Assembly: GCF_000243715.2 (NCBI RefSeq)
Contig: NZ_AHMO02000008.1
Location: 917,001-981,000 of the forward strand
Direction of reading: 5' to 3'
Source of the DNA: Leptospira broomii serovar Hurstbridge str. 5399
GTDB lineage: Bacteria; Spirochaetota; Leptospiria; Leptospirales; Leptospiraceae
DNA length: 64,000 nucleotides
The notes below the pieces were generated by a model, which saw only the letters and a program-made list of their open reading frames with translations, did no database searches and had not been told where the DNA came from. The position numbers were made by a program, and so were the translations under genes. The stretch's first letter is position 1; each line of letters starts with the position of its first letter. This document shows positions 49,053 to 59,144 of the stretch, in pieces.

Positions 49053-51587
49053 ATGGATAAAACGAATCCGACTATCAAAGAGTTTTGGACCTACTCGAAC
49101 GAAGAGGTCTTTAACTTACTATCCAGTTCTCTCGAAGGAATCACGAACGAAGAAGCCAAGGCACGGCAAAAAATCTATGGAAGGAATATTCTAAAATCTT
49201 CACGCTCTGCCACGAGCCTAAGATTGCTTCTAAGTCAATTCAAAAGCCCGATTACTCTGATTTTGCTGGGGGCGGCGCTCATTTCCTGGAATTTAGGAGG
49301 TAGAACGGATTCGTATATTATTTTTTCAATCATTCTAATCAGCAGCATACTGGGCTTTTGGCAAGAAAAAGGGGCATCCGATTCGGTGAGTAAATTACTG
49401 GAGATGATTCGTTTAAACGCGAATATACTGCGAAATGGTATTTGGTCGGAAACGAATTTCGAAGAGATCGTTCCCGGAGATGTCGTCTCTCTCACGGTAG
49501 GCGATGTTATCCCTGCCGACTCATTGATAATTGAAGCAAACGGATTGTATGTGGATGAGGCGGCTTTAACCGGAGAATCCTTTCCTGTCGAAAAAACCGA
49601 AGATCGGTTGTCCAAGTCCACTCCTCTTTCAAAACGGACGAATGTCCTCTTTACAGGATCTCATGTCGTAAGCGGTTCCGCAAAAGCGATCATAGTAAAA
49701 ACGGGGTTTGATACTGAGTTCGGGAAGATAGCCGATACCTTGAAAAAAGCGCAGCCGATTACCGAATTCGAACGCGGCGTCAGACGATTCGGCTATATGC
49801 TTATGGAAATTACGATGGTGTTGGTGCTCGTAATCATCGGAATTAACATACTATTACAAAAACCCGTAGTCGATTCTTTTCTCTTCGCGCTAGCGATCGC
49901 AGTCGGACTAACTCCACAATTATTGCCTGCGATCATCAATGTTAATCTTGCCCAAGGAGCGACGAGGATGGCCGAAAAAAAGGTCATCGTAAAAAAACTA
50001 AGTTCCATCGAAAACTTCGGAAGCATGGATATTCTTTGCTCCGACAAAACGGGAACTTTAACGTTAGGGGAAGTCAAAGTCCAAAATACTCTAGATTATT
50101 CCGGCGAACCGAGTCGACTCTCCTTATTTTACGCATCGATCAATTCTAAATTGCAAAAAGGATTCAACAACCCGATTGATTCGGCAATTTCCTCGTTGCC
50201 GATCGCAGGTACGGATAAATTCGAGTATCTTGCGGAAGTTCCTTACGATTTCTCCCGAAAACGAATCAGCATTTTAGCTTCAAATGGAATTGAAACAGTC
50301 CTAATTTGCAAAGGAGCCTTAACAACGGTCTTAAACGTATCAAAATTCGTGCAAGATCCCGATGGGAAGTTGACTCCGATCGAAGCGGTCCGGGATATCA
50401 TCGAATCGAAATATAAGGAATTGAGTTCTAAAGGCTTTAGAACATTAGGAATTGCAATCAAGACGTTGCCCAATCAGACCGATGTTACTGTAGCTGATGA
50501 AGATAATATGATATTCCAAGGTTTCGTGACGCTGTCCGATCCGATTATCGAAAACATCGACCAAACGATCAAAGAGTTGAATGATCTAGGCATTTCCTTA
50601 AAGATCATAACAGGCGATAATAATCTCATTGCTAAGCAAGTCGCCGAATCCGTCGGTTTTAAAAATCCGAGAATAGTGACCGGAACCGCACTTCTGAGTA
50701 TGAGTGACGAAGCTCTTCAACGGCAGGCGGATAGCACTGACGTATTTGCCGAGATCGAGCCTAACCAAAAAGAAAGAATCATTCTGTCCTTGCAAAAAAC
50801 CGGACACGTAGTCGGATATATAGGAGACGGAATTAATGACGCTACCGCACTTCATGCATCGGATGTCGGAATCTCCGTCGCCAACGCAGTAGACGTCGCC
50901 AAGGAGGCGGCGGATATCGTACTTTTAAATAACGATTTAAACGTTTTGCTTAACGGAGTTAAACAAGGCAGAATGACGTTTGCAAATACTTTAAAATACG
51001 TATTTATGGCAACGAGCGCAAATTTCGGAAATATGCTCAGTATGGCAGGAGCGTCGGCATTTTTAAGTTTCCTCCCGTTGCTTCCGAAGCAAATTCTATT
51101 AACGAATTTATTAACTGACCTTCCCGAGATGACGATATCCTCGGACAATGTCGACAAAGAATGGATCGTATCGCCGAGAAAATGGGATATTATTGCAATC
51201 CGGAAATTCATGTTCGTATTCGGAACGCTTAGCTCCGTATTCGATTTTGCAACGTTCGGCGTACTATTATATGTGTTAGACGCGGGGGAAAAAGAATTTC
51301 AATCGGGATGGTTCATCGAATCGGTAGTTTCAGCTACCATCGTAGTACTAGTAGTTCGAACAAGAAAAGTCTTCTATAAAAGTATGCCGGGATTCTATTT
51401 GTTATTAGCTACCTCTTTCGTCCTAATCCTCACGCTGGCTCTACCGTATCTTCCGATCTCGACGTTGTTTGACTTCACTCCGTTACCTGCGTCTTTTTAC
51501 TTTGCCATGGCGGGAATCGTAATCGCGTACTTTATCCTGGCGGAGATTTTTAAAAGAATATTCTATTCATTTATCTACAAAGACTAA
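49053..51587 (+). CDS. mgtA: Mg2+-importing P-type ATPase (MgtA type)
   Basis: This 844-residue P-type ATPase has the N-terminal actuator region (VDEAALTGESFPVEK), the phosphorylation motif DKTGT (near residue 330) and the hinge GDGINDATAL (near 590). The membrane region PQLLPAIINVNLAQGATRMA is typical of type IIIB magnesium importers. Its N-terminus is shorter than in Salmonella MgtA. No MgtC or PhoP-type site is visible and I found no riboswitch in the 219-base leader. Members import Mg2+ into the cytoplasm when external Mg2+ is low. Confidence 0.9.
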   Translation: MDKTNPTIKEFWTYSNEEVFNLLSSSLEGITNEEAKARQKIYGRNILKSSRSATSLRLLLSQFKSPITLILLGAALISWNLGGRTDSYIIFSIILISSILGFWQEKGASDSVSKLLEMIRLNANILRNGIWSETNFEEIVPGDVVSLTVGDVIPADSLIIEANGLYVDEAALTGESFPVEKTEDRLSKSTPLSKRTNVLFTGSHVVSGSAKAIIVKTGFDTEFGKIADTLKKAQPITEFERGVRRFGYMLMEITMVLVLVIIGINILLQKPVVDSFLFALAIAVGLTPQLLPAIINVNLAQGATRMAEKKVIVKKLSSIENFGSMDILCSDKTGTLTLGEVKVQNTLDYSGEPSRLSLFYASINSKLQKGFNNPIDSAISSLPIAGTDKFEYLAEVPYDFSRKRISILASNGIETVLICKGALTTVLNVSKFVQDPDGKLTPIEAVRDIIESKYKELSSKGFRTLGIAIKTLPNQTDVTVADEDNMIFQGFVTLSDPIIENIDQTIKELNDLGISLKIITGDNNLIAKQVAESVGFKNPRIVTGTALLSMSDEALQRQADSTDVFAEIEPNQKERIILSLQKTGHVVGYIGDGINDATALHASDVGISVANAVDVAKEAADIVLLNNDLNVLLNGVKQGRMTFANTLKYVFMATSANFGNMLSMAGASAFLSFLPLLPKQILLTNLLTDLPEMTISSDNVDKEWIVSPRKWDIIAIRKFMFVFGTLSSVFDFATFGVLLYVLDAGEKEFQSGWFIESVVSATIVVLVVRTRKVFYKSMPGFYLLLATSFVLILTLALPYLPISTLFDFTPLPASFYFAMAGIVIAYFILAEIFKRIFYSFIYKD

Positions 51588-51644
51588 AATTTGGGGAATT
51601 AAATTTTGACCGAATAACGTTTATCTTTGATTGGATGGGGAAAT

Positions 51645-51670
51645 ATTTACATTCTCCATCTAATGTAAAT
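51645..51670. repeat. Inverted repeat in mgtA/cytochrome intergenic gap
   Basis: Perfect 9-bp arms ATTTACATT and AATGTAAAT surround an 8-base loop. It lies 57 bases after mgtA and about 180 bases before the next gene. No T-tract follows, so an operator or RNA processing site is as likely as a terminator. Confidence 0.5.
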
Positions 51671-51850
51671 TCGATCATTTAATTTATGCGCGATATCTTA
51701 CCGCTTTTCGTGCGACCCGTTCAATTCTAAACTCGTTCATAAAAAATGCATATTCATTCTCCGTTTTCGTTAGCCTTTTCAAATAAGAAATGGCTTTTCT
51801 ACATACTGAAAATCGGGAAAATGAGTAAAAATTCTTAGACCGAGGTAATA

Positions 51851-52237
51851 ATGAAAAAACAAAATCTCCACTTATTCCTTATGATTGGAACCGTTCTACT
51901 AGTAGGCGCTAATTTTTCCCTTTCCGCCCAAGCAGGAACGACCGAAACTACTCTGCATGATTTTATGGAAGATTATACCAAACCGTTTTCCAAAAAAGCT
52001 AAGAAAGGCGATAAAACCGGATTAGAGAGAATCCTGAAAGAAGTTCCGAACTTTGCTTTAGAAGATCAAAAGACGAAATGGAAAGAAATTACCGACACGG
52101 CTATCTCGAGCGGAGATCTCGAATCTTCATGCAAAAATTGCCATAAGGAATACAAAAAAGAATATAAGAAAACCTACAGAAAAAGACCGATTCAGATTCC
52201 TAACGAACTTATTAGTTTTTTGAAAGGATTGAAGTAA
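51851..52237 (+). CDS. Exported cytochrome c'-like protein
   Basis: The 128-residue protein has a signal peptide (cleavage near SAQA, residue 28), a short helical bundle and one c-type haem motif CKNCH close to the C-terminus, followed by KEYKKEYKKTYRK. A C-terminal CxxCH in a four-helix protein of this size is typical of cytochrome c'. Mature proteins of this type carry one covalent haem in the periplasm and bind NO, CO or small ligands or move electrons. The final basic tail is unusual. Its last 26 bases overlap the end of the phosphatase gene on the other strand. Confidence 0.82.
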   Translation: MKKQNLHLFLMIGTVLLVGANFSLSAQAGTTETTLHDFMEDYTKPFSKKAKKGDKTGLERILKEVPNFALEDQKTKWKEITDTAISSGDLESSCKNCHKEYKKEYKKTYRKRPIQIPNELISFLKGLK

Positions 52238-54251
52238 CTTCCGTTACAGGACTTACTTCGGGAGCCGGCTGAAAATCCAGGACGATTAACGTAAGGTCGT
52301 CCTCAAAATGCTTCCGGTTTCCCGTAAATTCCCGTACGGTTTTAAACAATGTCTCTGCCATGATTTCTCCGGACAAACCGATATTCTCGCCGAGCAATTT
52401 ATAAAACCTTTGAAAACCGAAAATCTCGCCTTTACTATTTCTTGCTTCGGTTATTCCGTCGGTATAAATGATTAGTCTGTCGCCGGGTTCCAACTGAAAC
52501 TCCTTTACGGAATTCTTTAAACTCGGATCCATCCCCATAATCCAACCGGGTAAATATATTTCCTTGGCCGTTCCGGAACTTCTGGCAATGGCGACTAACG
52601 GCGGATGTCCTGCGTTCGAATACGTTACCTTTCCGGTCGATCCATCGACGAGTAAATAGGCTGCAGTAATATAATGTTTTCCGTATTTACCGCTCAAAGA
52701 ACGATTTATATTCCGTAAAACTTCCGCCGGGTCTTCATGGTTTCTCGCTTCTATGGAGAAAGCCAACTTTACCATCGAAGCGATTATGGCCGCGGGAATT
52801 CCATGACCGGAAACATCGGAAAGAAAAATTCCCAATTTATCCGAACCTAAGTAATGAAAATCGTAAAAATCCCCTCCGACGGAACTGGCAAATTCGCTTC
52901 TAACGGATAATTTTAAATTGGGTACTTGCGGAAGTTGATCGGGAAGAATCGCTTCCTGCAATTCGCGGGCAATTTTCAGCTCTTGTTCAATCTCCGTCAA
53001 CTTGAGCTGACTATCGTAGTTTTCGAGTCTGGCTTGGAGAGAATCCTTTTCCAAAGTTTTGATTCTATCCGCAAGAGCAAACGATAGTAGAGTCATTTCG
53101 ATAACCGAACCGAATTGAGCCGACCAATGAGCGAAGAACGAATCAGGAATCCAAGAAAGATTTCGCATCGCAGTAACTAAAACGGAGACGATCAGAACCG
53201 ACCATGCAAGTAGAAAATAACGAGCAGGGCGATATCCCCGGCGAAGTCGTAAAAAGCCGGAATAGACTACCAAGCCTGCAGCCAGGAAGGGAAACCAAGA
53301 AACGGCTTTCATCATAAAACCGTAAGCCGAAGGAATTAAAGAAACAAAAAAACCTAATATTGCAAAGACCGATAAGATAAGGAAAGCCCAATCCCTCCAG
53401 CCTGTCTCCCGTTCCATATGTAAAAAAGATCGGGTAAATAAAAGAGAGAATGATACGGAAAGAAATGCAAAACCGACGAGGTAATCGTTCCAGCCTATCG
53501 GAGAAACGCGGATAAGGTATTGGGCTCCGATTCCTGAGACTGCAAGTTGCCAGAGCGCATAGAATAGAAGATAGAAAACGTAGAAAAAATAACTAGAATC
53601 CTTTACTACGAAAGCAAGAAATCCGTTATATACTAGCATAACTCCGATCGCGCCGAAAAAGACCCCCAAAAGCAAATTCTCGGTTTGGATCCGACTCGAA
53701 AATTCTTGCGGCGACCAGGCTTGAAAATTGAGAACTACCGAACGACGACTAGAAGCTCGAACGAGAAATTCATGTTCCGAATTCGAATGCGTCTCAATGA
53801 GGTAAGCAGGATGCATATAAGAAATACGTTGATCTCTTCCGATTTCACGCCAGACAGATTGTCCATATTCTTCCCTTTGAAAAATCACAAGATTTTCCAT
53901 ACCGGGGTTGTTCAACACAAGATACCAGTTTAAACTTCCCTCTTGTTTAGGGGATTTTACTTTAAATCGGAGCCAGAATATCTCGTCGGTAAAACTTAAT
54001 GAAAGACTGTCTTTGGTCACTGGCGTCCATGACTGATCTTCTTGGATTACTTGGGATTGATTTTTTTGTGCGTTATCGAGACTGGTAGAGCTAATAAGCA
54101 TAAACTTATTTAGCGCGATTCCTGACATATGACCGGAGAGTGAATATACGGGTGGGGCGACTTCCTTTGCTCCTAGAACATAAATTGGTATGCTCAAGAA
54201 AAGAAAGCAAACAAGAGTCGCATCCCGGACTTTCCGGAAAAAATTGACCAA
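52212..54251 (-). CDS. 7TM-DISM receptor with SpoIIE-type PP2C phosphatase domain
   Basis: This 679-residue signalling protein has a signal peptide, an extracytoplasmic 7TMR-DISMED2-like beta domain (about 30-185) and seven membrane spans (about 190-390). A short coiled coil (near 400-430) and a C-terminal SpoIIE/PP2C phosphatase domain follow (GGDFYDFHYLGSDKLGIFLSDVSGHGIPAA; LIIYTDGITEARN). The Asp metal ligands of the GDFYD, SDVSGHG and TDG motifs are present, so Ser/Thr phosphatase activity, perhaps on an anti-sigma antagonist, is plausible. It starts at TTG 54251 behind GAGGGGGG, 10 bases after the EVE gene, ending the ispE-to-phosphatase cluster. Confidence 0.88.
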   Translation of the reverse strand: MVNFFRKVRDATLVCFLFLSIPIYVLGAKEVAPPVYSLSGHMSGIALNKFMLISSTSLDNAQKNQSQVIQEDQSWTPVTKDSLSLSFTDEIFWLRFKVKSPKQEGSLNWYLVLNNPGMENLVIFQREEYGQSVWREIGRDQRISYMHPAYLIETHSNSEHEFLVRASSRRSVVLNFQAWSPQEFSSRIQTENLLLGVFFGAIGVMLVYNGFLAFVVKDSSYFFYVFYLLFYALWQLAVSGIGAQYLIRVSPIGWNDYLVGFAFLSVSFSLLFTRSFLHMERETGWRDWAFLILSVFAILGFFVSLIPSAYGFMMKAVSWFPFLAAGLVVYSGFLRLRRGYRPARYFLLAWSVLIVSVLVTAMRNLSWIPDSFFAHWSAQFGSVIEMTLLSFALADRIKTLEKDSLQARLENYDSQLKLTEIEQELKIARELQEAILPDQLPQVPNLKLSVRSEFASSVGGDFYDFHYLGSDKLGIFLSDVSGHGIPAAIIASMVKLAFSIEARNHEDPAEVLRNINRSLSGKYGKHYITAAYLLVDGSTGKVTYSNAGHPPLVAIARSSGTAKEIYLPGWIMGMDPSLKNSVKEFQLEPGDRLIIYTDGITEARNSKGEIFGFQRFYKLLGENIGLSGEIMAETLFKTVREFTGNRKHFEDDLTLIVLDFQPAPEVSPVTEVTSILSKN

Positions 54252-54261
54252 GAATCCCCCC

Positions 54262-54741
54262 TCAACCGGGAAGGTTCTTCGCCCCGGCTAAATTGCAGAT
54301 ATAAAAAAATTGTTCTCGACTAACCGGTTGAATCGATAGACGGCCCCCTTTTTGCAAGAGTACCATGTCTTTCAGTTTCCCGTGGGATTTTAATTCTTCC
54401 AGCGAAATTGCGCGAGAAAATTTTTCTTTAAATTTCAGGTCGACCATGAACCAAGTAGGCGCATCCGACTTACTCTTAGGATCGTAGTACTTATGTTTCG
54501 GGTCGAAAGCGAAGTGATCCGGATAACCGTCCTTTACGATCTCGGCTAAACCGACTATCGCAGTCGGTTTTGTACTACTATGATAGAAAAGAACCAAGTC
54601 TTTTTTTTTGACCTGGTCCCTTAAATAATTTCTCGCCTGATAATTCCTGACGCCTTCCCAAGGAGCTGTTTTCCCTGGAGAAGCTTTTAGATCATCGATG
54701 GAAAACGCATCCGGCTCGGTTTTAAAAAGCCAATAATTCAT
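54262..54741 (-). CDS. EVE-domain protein
   Basis: The 159-residue protein matches the EVE domain, a PUA-like fold. It starts [18 protein letters not shown] and has [22 protein letters not shown] and [17 protein letters not shown] domains are thought to bind modified nucleic acid bases and occur both alone and in restriction systems; here it is stand-alone. Its ATG overlaps the ftsH stop by four bases, so it is translationally coupled to the protease gene. Confidence 0.93.
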   Translation of the reverse strand: MNYWLFKTEPDAFSIDDLKASPGKTAPWEGVRNYQARNYLRDQVKKKDLVLFYHSSTKPTAIVGLAEIVKDGYPDHFAFDPKHKYYDPKSKSDAPTWFMVDLKFKEKFSRAISLEELKSHGKLKDMVLLQKGGRLSIQPVSREQFFYICNLAGAKNLPG

Positions 54742-56705
54742 TCCACCCCGGTTGAATAAGCCGGTTTTGTAGGAATTCCTGAAGACTTTTCTTTCTTAGC
54801 CGGTTTTTCCGTTTTTTTGCGCGATTCCTCGTTGGCCGGGTGAACGATAGCCATAAGCTCGTCGTGATTCACGGTTTCCTTAGCTAAAAGAGCCTTAGCA
54901 AGATTTTCAAACTTAGCCGAATTCTTTCTTATTAGTTCGCGACCTTTATTTAAACAAGTTTGAACTATATCTCGGATTTCCTTATCTATCAAAGCTGCAA
55001 ATTCTTCGCTAGTCGTTTTATTGCTCTGCCCCATATCTCGACCGACAAAGGGATTCTCATGTCCGCTACCGTAATTAATCGTTCCGAGTTTTTCGGACAT
55101 TCCCCAATCGCAAACCATACGTCTTGCAATATTGGTCGCTTGTTGAATATCGTTACTAGAACCTGTTGAAGTCATTTTGAATTTATATTCTTCCGCGATA
55201 AAGCCGCCCATACACACTACGATTTGGTCCAGCCAATACGGTTTCGTGTGAATATGCTTATCCTCAGTAGGAAGAGACTGAGTTAGCCCGAGAGCCCTTC
55301 CTCGAGGAATGATCGTAACTTTATGAACGGGCTCTGTATATGCCAAAAGAGTTCCTAAAATCGCGTGACCTGCTTCGTGGTATGCGATGACTTCCTTCTC
55401 TTTTTCGGAAATAAAGAAGGAACGACGTTCCGGACCCATCATCACTTTGTCACGAGCTTCTTCCAATTCGTCTTGAGTAACTCGTTTCTTGTTCTTGCGA
55501 GCGGCAAGCAGAGCAGCCTCATTGATCAAGTTAGAAAGATCCGCTCCGGTAAAACCAGGCGTGCCTCTTGCGATCGAGTTCAAAGAAATATCGCTAGTCA
55601 ACGGAACTTTTCTAGAATGAACTTTCAAAATCTGTTCCCGACCGTTTAAATCCGGAAGATCCACCATTACCTGACGGTCAAAACGTCCCGGTCTTAATAA
55701 TGCGGGATCGAGTACGTCTGCACGGTTCGTAGCAGCCATTACGATAACGCCTTCGTTCTTTTCAAAACCGTCCATCTCGACAAGCATTTGGTTCAGAGTC
55801 TGCTCTCTTTCGTCGTGTCCTCCGCCCCAGCCTGCGCCTCTTAAGCGACCAACAGCATCTATCTCATCGATAAAAATAATACAGGGAGAATTCTTCTTCC
55901 CTTGATCGAAAAGGTCGCGAACGCGGGATGCACCCACACCGACGAACATTTCCACAAAGTCGGATCCGGAAATACTGAAGAAGGGAACACCTGCCTCGCC
56001 GGCGACAGCTCTAGCTAATAAAGTTTTACCCGTACCTGGAGGACCGATTAACAGAACTCCGGTTGGAATGCGAGCTCCCATCGATTGAAATTTCTTCGGA
56101 TCTTTTAGGAACTCGATAATTTCAACCAATTCGGTTTTGGCCTCTTCGCAACCTGCAACGTCTGCAAAACTTACTTTGACTTTCGGATCGACGGTTAGTT
56201 TAGCCTTCGATTTACCGAAAGAAAAGGCCTTATTACCCGTTGATTGAACTTGGCGCATTATAAAGAAATAAAATACGAATATTGCAACGACTCCTAATAG
56301 TAAAAAGGAACTCAACATTCCGAAACCGCGGCCGTCTTCGGCGGAAACGAATTCAAAATCCATATTAGAGCGACGAAGGGACGTTAGGAGTTCCTTATCG
56401 ATAGGCGCAATGGTCGTGCGGAAACGAACAGGTTCTTTAGACGTGGAATCCAAAGGCTCGTAACAACCTTCCACCACATCGCGTTCCATAATCAGTTTTT
56501 CGCAGCCGGGTATTTTTGCGTTCTTAACAAGTTTTCCGATCGGCTTAGAACCGTCGGGTTCAAGCATATTCATAAATTGTGAGAACGGAATCGACTTAGG
56601 ACTTCGATCCACGTAGTTTTTAATTTGGGGTCCGTAATAGGCGACGACGACTATCCCCACGATAAATAGAATTAGTAATCTGAGGCCTTTATTATTGTTA
56701 TTCAT
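54738..56705 (-). CDS. ftsH: ATP-dependent zinc metalloprotease FtsH
   Basis: FtsH degrades misfolded membrane and soluble regulatory proteins. The 655-residue protein has two N-terminal membrane spans (about 8-24 and 129-150) around a periplasmic domain. The AAA+ module has Walker A GPPGTGKT (221-228), Walker [10 protein letters not shown] and the SRH. The zinc site HEAGH is at 443-447. The C-terminus is basic and lysine-rich. It starts at ATG 56705, overlapping the small upstream gene by four bases. This gene follows rplY and pth as in Borrelia, although there the small slot is occupied by tilS. Confidence 0.96.
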   Translation of the reverse strand: MNNNNKGLRLLILFIVGIVVVAYYGPQIKNYVDRSPKSIPFSQFMNMLEPDGSKPIGKLVKNAKIPGCEKLIMERDVVEGCYEPLDSTSKEPVRFRTTIAPIDKELLTSLRRSNMDFEFVSAEDGRGFGMLSSFLLLGVVAIFVFYFFIMRQVQSTGNKAFSFGKSKAKLTVDPKVKVSFADVAGCEEAKTELVEIIEFLKDPKKFQSMGARIPTGVLLIGPPGTGKTLLARAVAGEAGVPFFSISGSDFVEMFVGVGASRVRDLFDQGKKNSPCIIFIDEIDAVGRLRGAGWGGGHDEREQTLNQMLVEMDGFEKNEGVIVMAATNRADVLDPALLRPGRFDRQVMVDLPDLNGREQILKVHSRKVPLTSDISLNSIARGTPGFTGADLSNLINEAALLAARKNKKRVTQDELEEARDKVMMGPERRSFFISEKEKEVIAYHEAGHAILGTLLAYTEPVHKVTIIPRGRALGLTQSLPTEDKHIHTKPYWLDQIVVCMGGFIAEEYKFKMTSTGSSNDIQQATNIARRMVCDWGMSEKLGTINYGSGHENPFVGRDMGQSNKTTSEEFAALIDKEIRDIVQTCLNKGRELIRKNSAKFENLAKALLAKETVNHDELMAIVHPANEESRKKTEKPAKKEKSSGIPTKPAYSTGVE

Positions 56706-56899
56706 ATTGCTCTAACCCCCACGATCCTTCTGATCGCCGTTGTCCGACTTTTAGACTCCAAAAAACTGCGTACAAGCCGCGAAATCCAATTCGGACAGAT
56801 ATTGCTTGGAAACTCTTTTCTCTCAAAAAGTTCCTTTAATTCAGAATCAGGTTTTTTCCGGAAAAGTAAAGGAGAATCCGTGTTGAAAAATGGAATCAT
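56702..56899 (-). CDS. Small ORF between pth-like gene and ftsH, unknown
   Basis: The 65-codon frame starts at ATG 56899 and its stop overlaps the ftsH ATG by four bases, the same coupling seen elsewhere in this cluster. It has no recognised domain; the product is basic and the C-terminus ([15 protein letters not shown]) is positively charged. The ribosome site is weak. In Borrelia the same position between pth and ftsH holds tilS, so this could be a lineage-specific small gene or a relic. I cannot decide from sequence. Confidence 0.4.
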   Translation of the reverse strand: MIPFFNTDSPLLFRKKPDSELKELFERKEFPSNICPNWISRLVRSFLESKSRTTAIRRIVGVRAI

Positions 56900-56953
56900 T
56901 TTAAGTTATGGACCTAGCGAAAATAGGCCCATATCCTTACAGAATGGTCTTGA

Positions 56954-57517
56954 TCAAAGTCTATATTTTTCGATTACGTCTTCGATATCGCCTAGACTAA
57001 TGGATCGAATTGCAGCTTCCGCATCGTTAATAATCTGAATTAGACTTAAATTCTCTAAAGGTTGAAAATCTTCCTTCAAAAAGCTTTCCAAATTGGAACC
57101 GTCGAAAATATCGTTTCCGATTCCGATCCGAATTCTAATAAAATTAGGGGAACGTAAAGATTGAACGATCGACTTCACTCCGGCGTTTTCCGTGCCATTA
57201 GCTCCTTTATCCACCACGATCTTACCCAAGGGTAGGGTCCAGTCTTCGTGGATGACCAGGATATCCTGGACTTGGATTTTCAAAAAAGAAGCAATGTACA
57301 GTACGGACTCTCCAGACAAGTCGCTGAAAGTTTGAGGTTTAAGAAGAACCACCTCTTCGCCTTCGAAGTCTCCTCTTCCGATTAGAGACTTTTTCTTCTT
57401 CGTCTTGATCTCTACGTTAATGTTATTCGCAATAACGTCGAGAATCTTGAAGCCGATATTCGCTCGGTTATTATTATATTTGTCTCCGGGATTTCCCAGT
57501 CCGACGATTAGCTTCAT
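56954..57517 (-). CDS. Peptidyl-tRNA hydrolase homologue lacking catalytic residues
   Basis: The 187-residue protein has the overall Pth fold and length (LIVGLGNPGDKY...GFKILD; LLKPQTF; LPLGKI; NAGVKSIVQSL). The active-site set is altered. Asn9 in NPG is kept, but the general-base histidine of the usual RHN motif is Ala19 (RAN). The FMN asparagine is Asp66, the HDD aspartate is Glu91, and the GHNG histidine is Glu110. True Pth cleaves peptidyl-tRNA, so this copy may be inactive or have a new role. The codons are GCG and GAA, so single sequencing errors cannot explain them. It is in the rplY-pth-ftsH order. Confidence 0.85.
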   Translation of the reverse strand: MKLIVGLGNPGDKYNNNRANIGFKILDVIANNINVEIKTKKKKSLIGRGDFEGEEVVLLKPQTFSDLSGESVLYIASFLKIQVQDILVIHEDWTLPLGKIVVDKGANGTENAGVKSIVQSLRSPNFIRIRIGIGNDIFDGSNLESFLKEDFQPLENLSLIQIINDAEAAIRSISLGDIEDVIEKYRL

Positions 57518-57560
57518 AGATTACCGTATTCCGAAGTTTTAGACCCGAGCACGTTCCTGA

Positions 57561-58190
57561 TTATTTTCCGCCCTTTTTGGGGGCTTTAGCTTTTGCGTCG
57601 GCCGCTTCTTTAGCATCGGCACGCTCTTGAGCAAGCAGGGCTTTCGTTTTAAGAACGGAAGCAACGATAGGATCTCCGTTTACCAGAATTTCCCAGCTTG
57701 CAGGAACTTTTAGTTGGCTTACTTTAATCGAATCGCCGACATCTAGGTCGGAAACGTCGATAACTAAGCTTTCCAACAGATCTTCGGGAATGGTCTTAAC
57801 TCGAATCTCGTGAATTAGATGGTCGAACTGACCTCCCATTTTGGATCCTTTTGCAAGTCCTTCCGTGCGAACTCCGATCTTAGTGATGATCTTTTTGCCC
57901 GGCTCCACTTTGTAGAAATCGACGTGACGAATCCGATCGATTTCTGGAAATCTTTGGATTTCCTTAACATATACCTTATGCGTTCCTTCTCCTTCGACTT
58001 CTAAGTCGATAAGAGTGGATTGACGAATTCCGGAATGAACTAGTTTATCCAGTTCTTTTTCATTAACGGCTCCGGAAGAAGCTTTCCCGCTGCCGATGAT
58101 GTTTATGGGCACCATTCCGGACGCACGAAGGCGATTATTGACGTTTTTGCCGGTTTCCGTTCTCTTTTTAACGGTAATTTTGTGGCTCAT
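57561..58190 (-). CDS. rplY: 50S ribosomal protein L25 / general stress protein Ctc
   Basis: This 209-residue protein is the long (CTC) form of L25. The N-terminal 5S-rRNA-binding domain shows KKRTETGKNVNNRLRASGMVP, then DFYKVEPGKKI. The C-terminal TL5 domain follows, and an alanine/lysine-rich tail (ADAKEAADAKAKAPKKGGK) ends the protein. It binds 5S rRNA in the large subunit. It lies 18 bases downstream of prs and about 40 bases upstream of the pth-like gene, in the order prs-rplY-pth also seen in many bacteria. Confidence 0.93.
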   Translation of the reverse strand: MSHKITVKKRTETGKNVNNRLRASGMVPINIIGSGKASSGAVNEKELDKLVHSGIRQSTLIDLEVEGEGTHKVYVKEIQRFPEIDRIRHVDFYKVEPGKKIITKIGVRTEGLAKGSKMGGQFDHLIHEIRVKTIPEDLLESLVIDVSDLDVGDSIKVSQLKVPASWEILVNGDPIVASVLKTKALLAQERADAKEAADAKAKAPKKGGK

Positions 58191-58208
58191 GGTTCCTACC
58201 CTTGTTTC

Positions 58209-59144
58209 CTAATTAAATAGATCGCTAACCGATTGGTTGGTTGAAATTCTCTGGATTGCCGCGGCAAAAAGCGGGGCAACCGAGAGAGTTTTTAATTTCG
58301 AAATCTTTTTGGATTCCGGAATTTCGATGGAATTCGAAAGAACGACTTCTATGAACGGAGTCGAATTTAATCGATCGATTGCCTCTCCCGATAGAACTCC
58401 GTGGCTTGCCGCACAATAGACGCTTTTTGCTCCGTTCTTCAACAAAGCGTCGGCCGCCTTACAGATCGTACCGGCAGTATCGATCATATCGTCTAGAAGG
58501 ATACAATTCTTTCCTTCTATCTCTCCGATAACATGCATTACTTCGGAAACGTTCGCTTTTGGACGACGCTTATCAATGATCGCTAAAGTAGCGTTAACTT
58601 TCTTACCGAAGGATCTTGCCCGTTCTGCGCCGCCCGAGTCCGGAGAGACGATGACTAAATCATCGATTTTTTTATTACGAAAATATTCTACGAGAACGGG
58701 ATTAAAATGAAGATTATCCACCGGAACTTTAAAAAACCCCTGAATTTGATCGGCGTGAAGATCCATCGTAATCATTCGAGTCGGACCTTGAACTTCGATC
58801 AGGTCCGCCACGACCCTCGCCGAAATCGGAACGCGAGGTTCCACCTTTCTATCTTGACGGCCGTATCCATAATAAGGCATTACGACCGAGATACTGTTTG
58901 CAGATGCTCTTCGTAAGGCGTCCATGATGAGTAGGAGTTCCATCAAATGATCGTTTGCCGGAGCCGAAGTGGATTGGATAAGAAATATATCCCTGCCTCG
59001 CACGTTCTCATCTATTTTGACGGCGATTTCTCCGTCGGAAAATTTGCGTAAATTGATTTTGCCCGGCGCAATTTGAAGCTCTTTACAGATCTCTTCGGTA
59101 ATTGTGCGATTGGATGATCCAGAGAATACCGCTAATTGGCTCAT
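58209..59144 (-). CDS. prs: Ribose-phosphate pyrophosphokinase (PRPP synthase)
   Basis: Prs makes phosphoribosyl pyrophosphate from ribose-5-phosphate and ATP for purine, pyrimidine, histidine and NAD synthesis. The 311-residue class I enzyme has [22 protein letters not shown], the flexible loop, [15 protein letters not shown] and the PRPP-binding DDMIDTAGT. It starts at ATG 59144, overlapping the GlmU stop by four bases (ATGA). All catalytic motifs are intact and the length is standard. Confidence 0.96.
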   Translation of the reverse strand: MSQLAVFSGSSNRTITEEICKELQIAPGKINLRKFSDGEIAVKIDENVRGRDIFLIQSTSAPANDHLMELLLIMDALRRASANSISVVMPYYGYGRQDRKVEPRVPISARVVADLIEVQGPTRMITMDLHADQIQGFFKVPVDNLHFNPVLVEYFRNKKIDDLVIVSPDSGGAERARSFGKKVNATLAIIDKRRPKANVSEVMHVIGEIEGKNCILLDDMIDTAGTICKAADALLKNGAKSVYCAASHGVLSGEAIDRLNSTPFIEVVLSNSIEIPESKKISKLKTLSVAPLFAAAIQRISTNQSVSDLFN

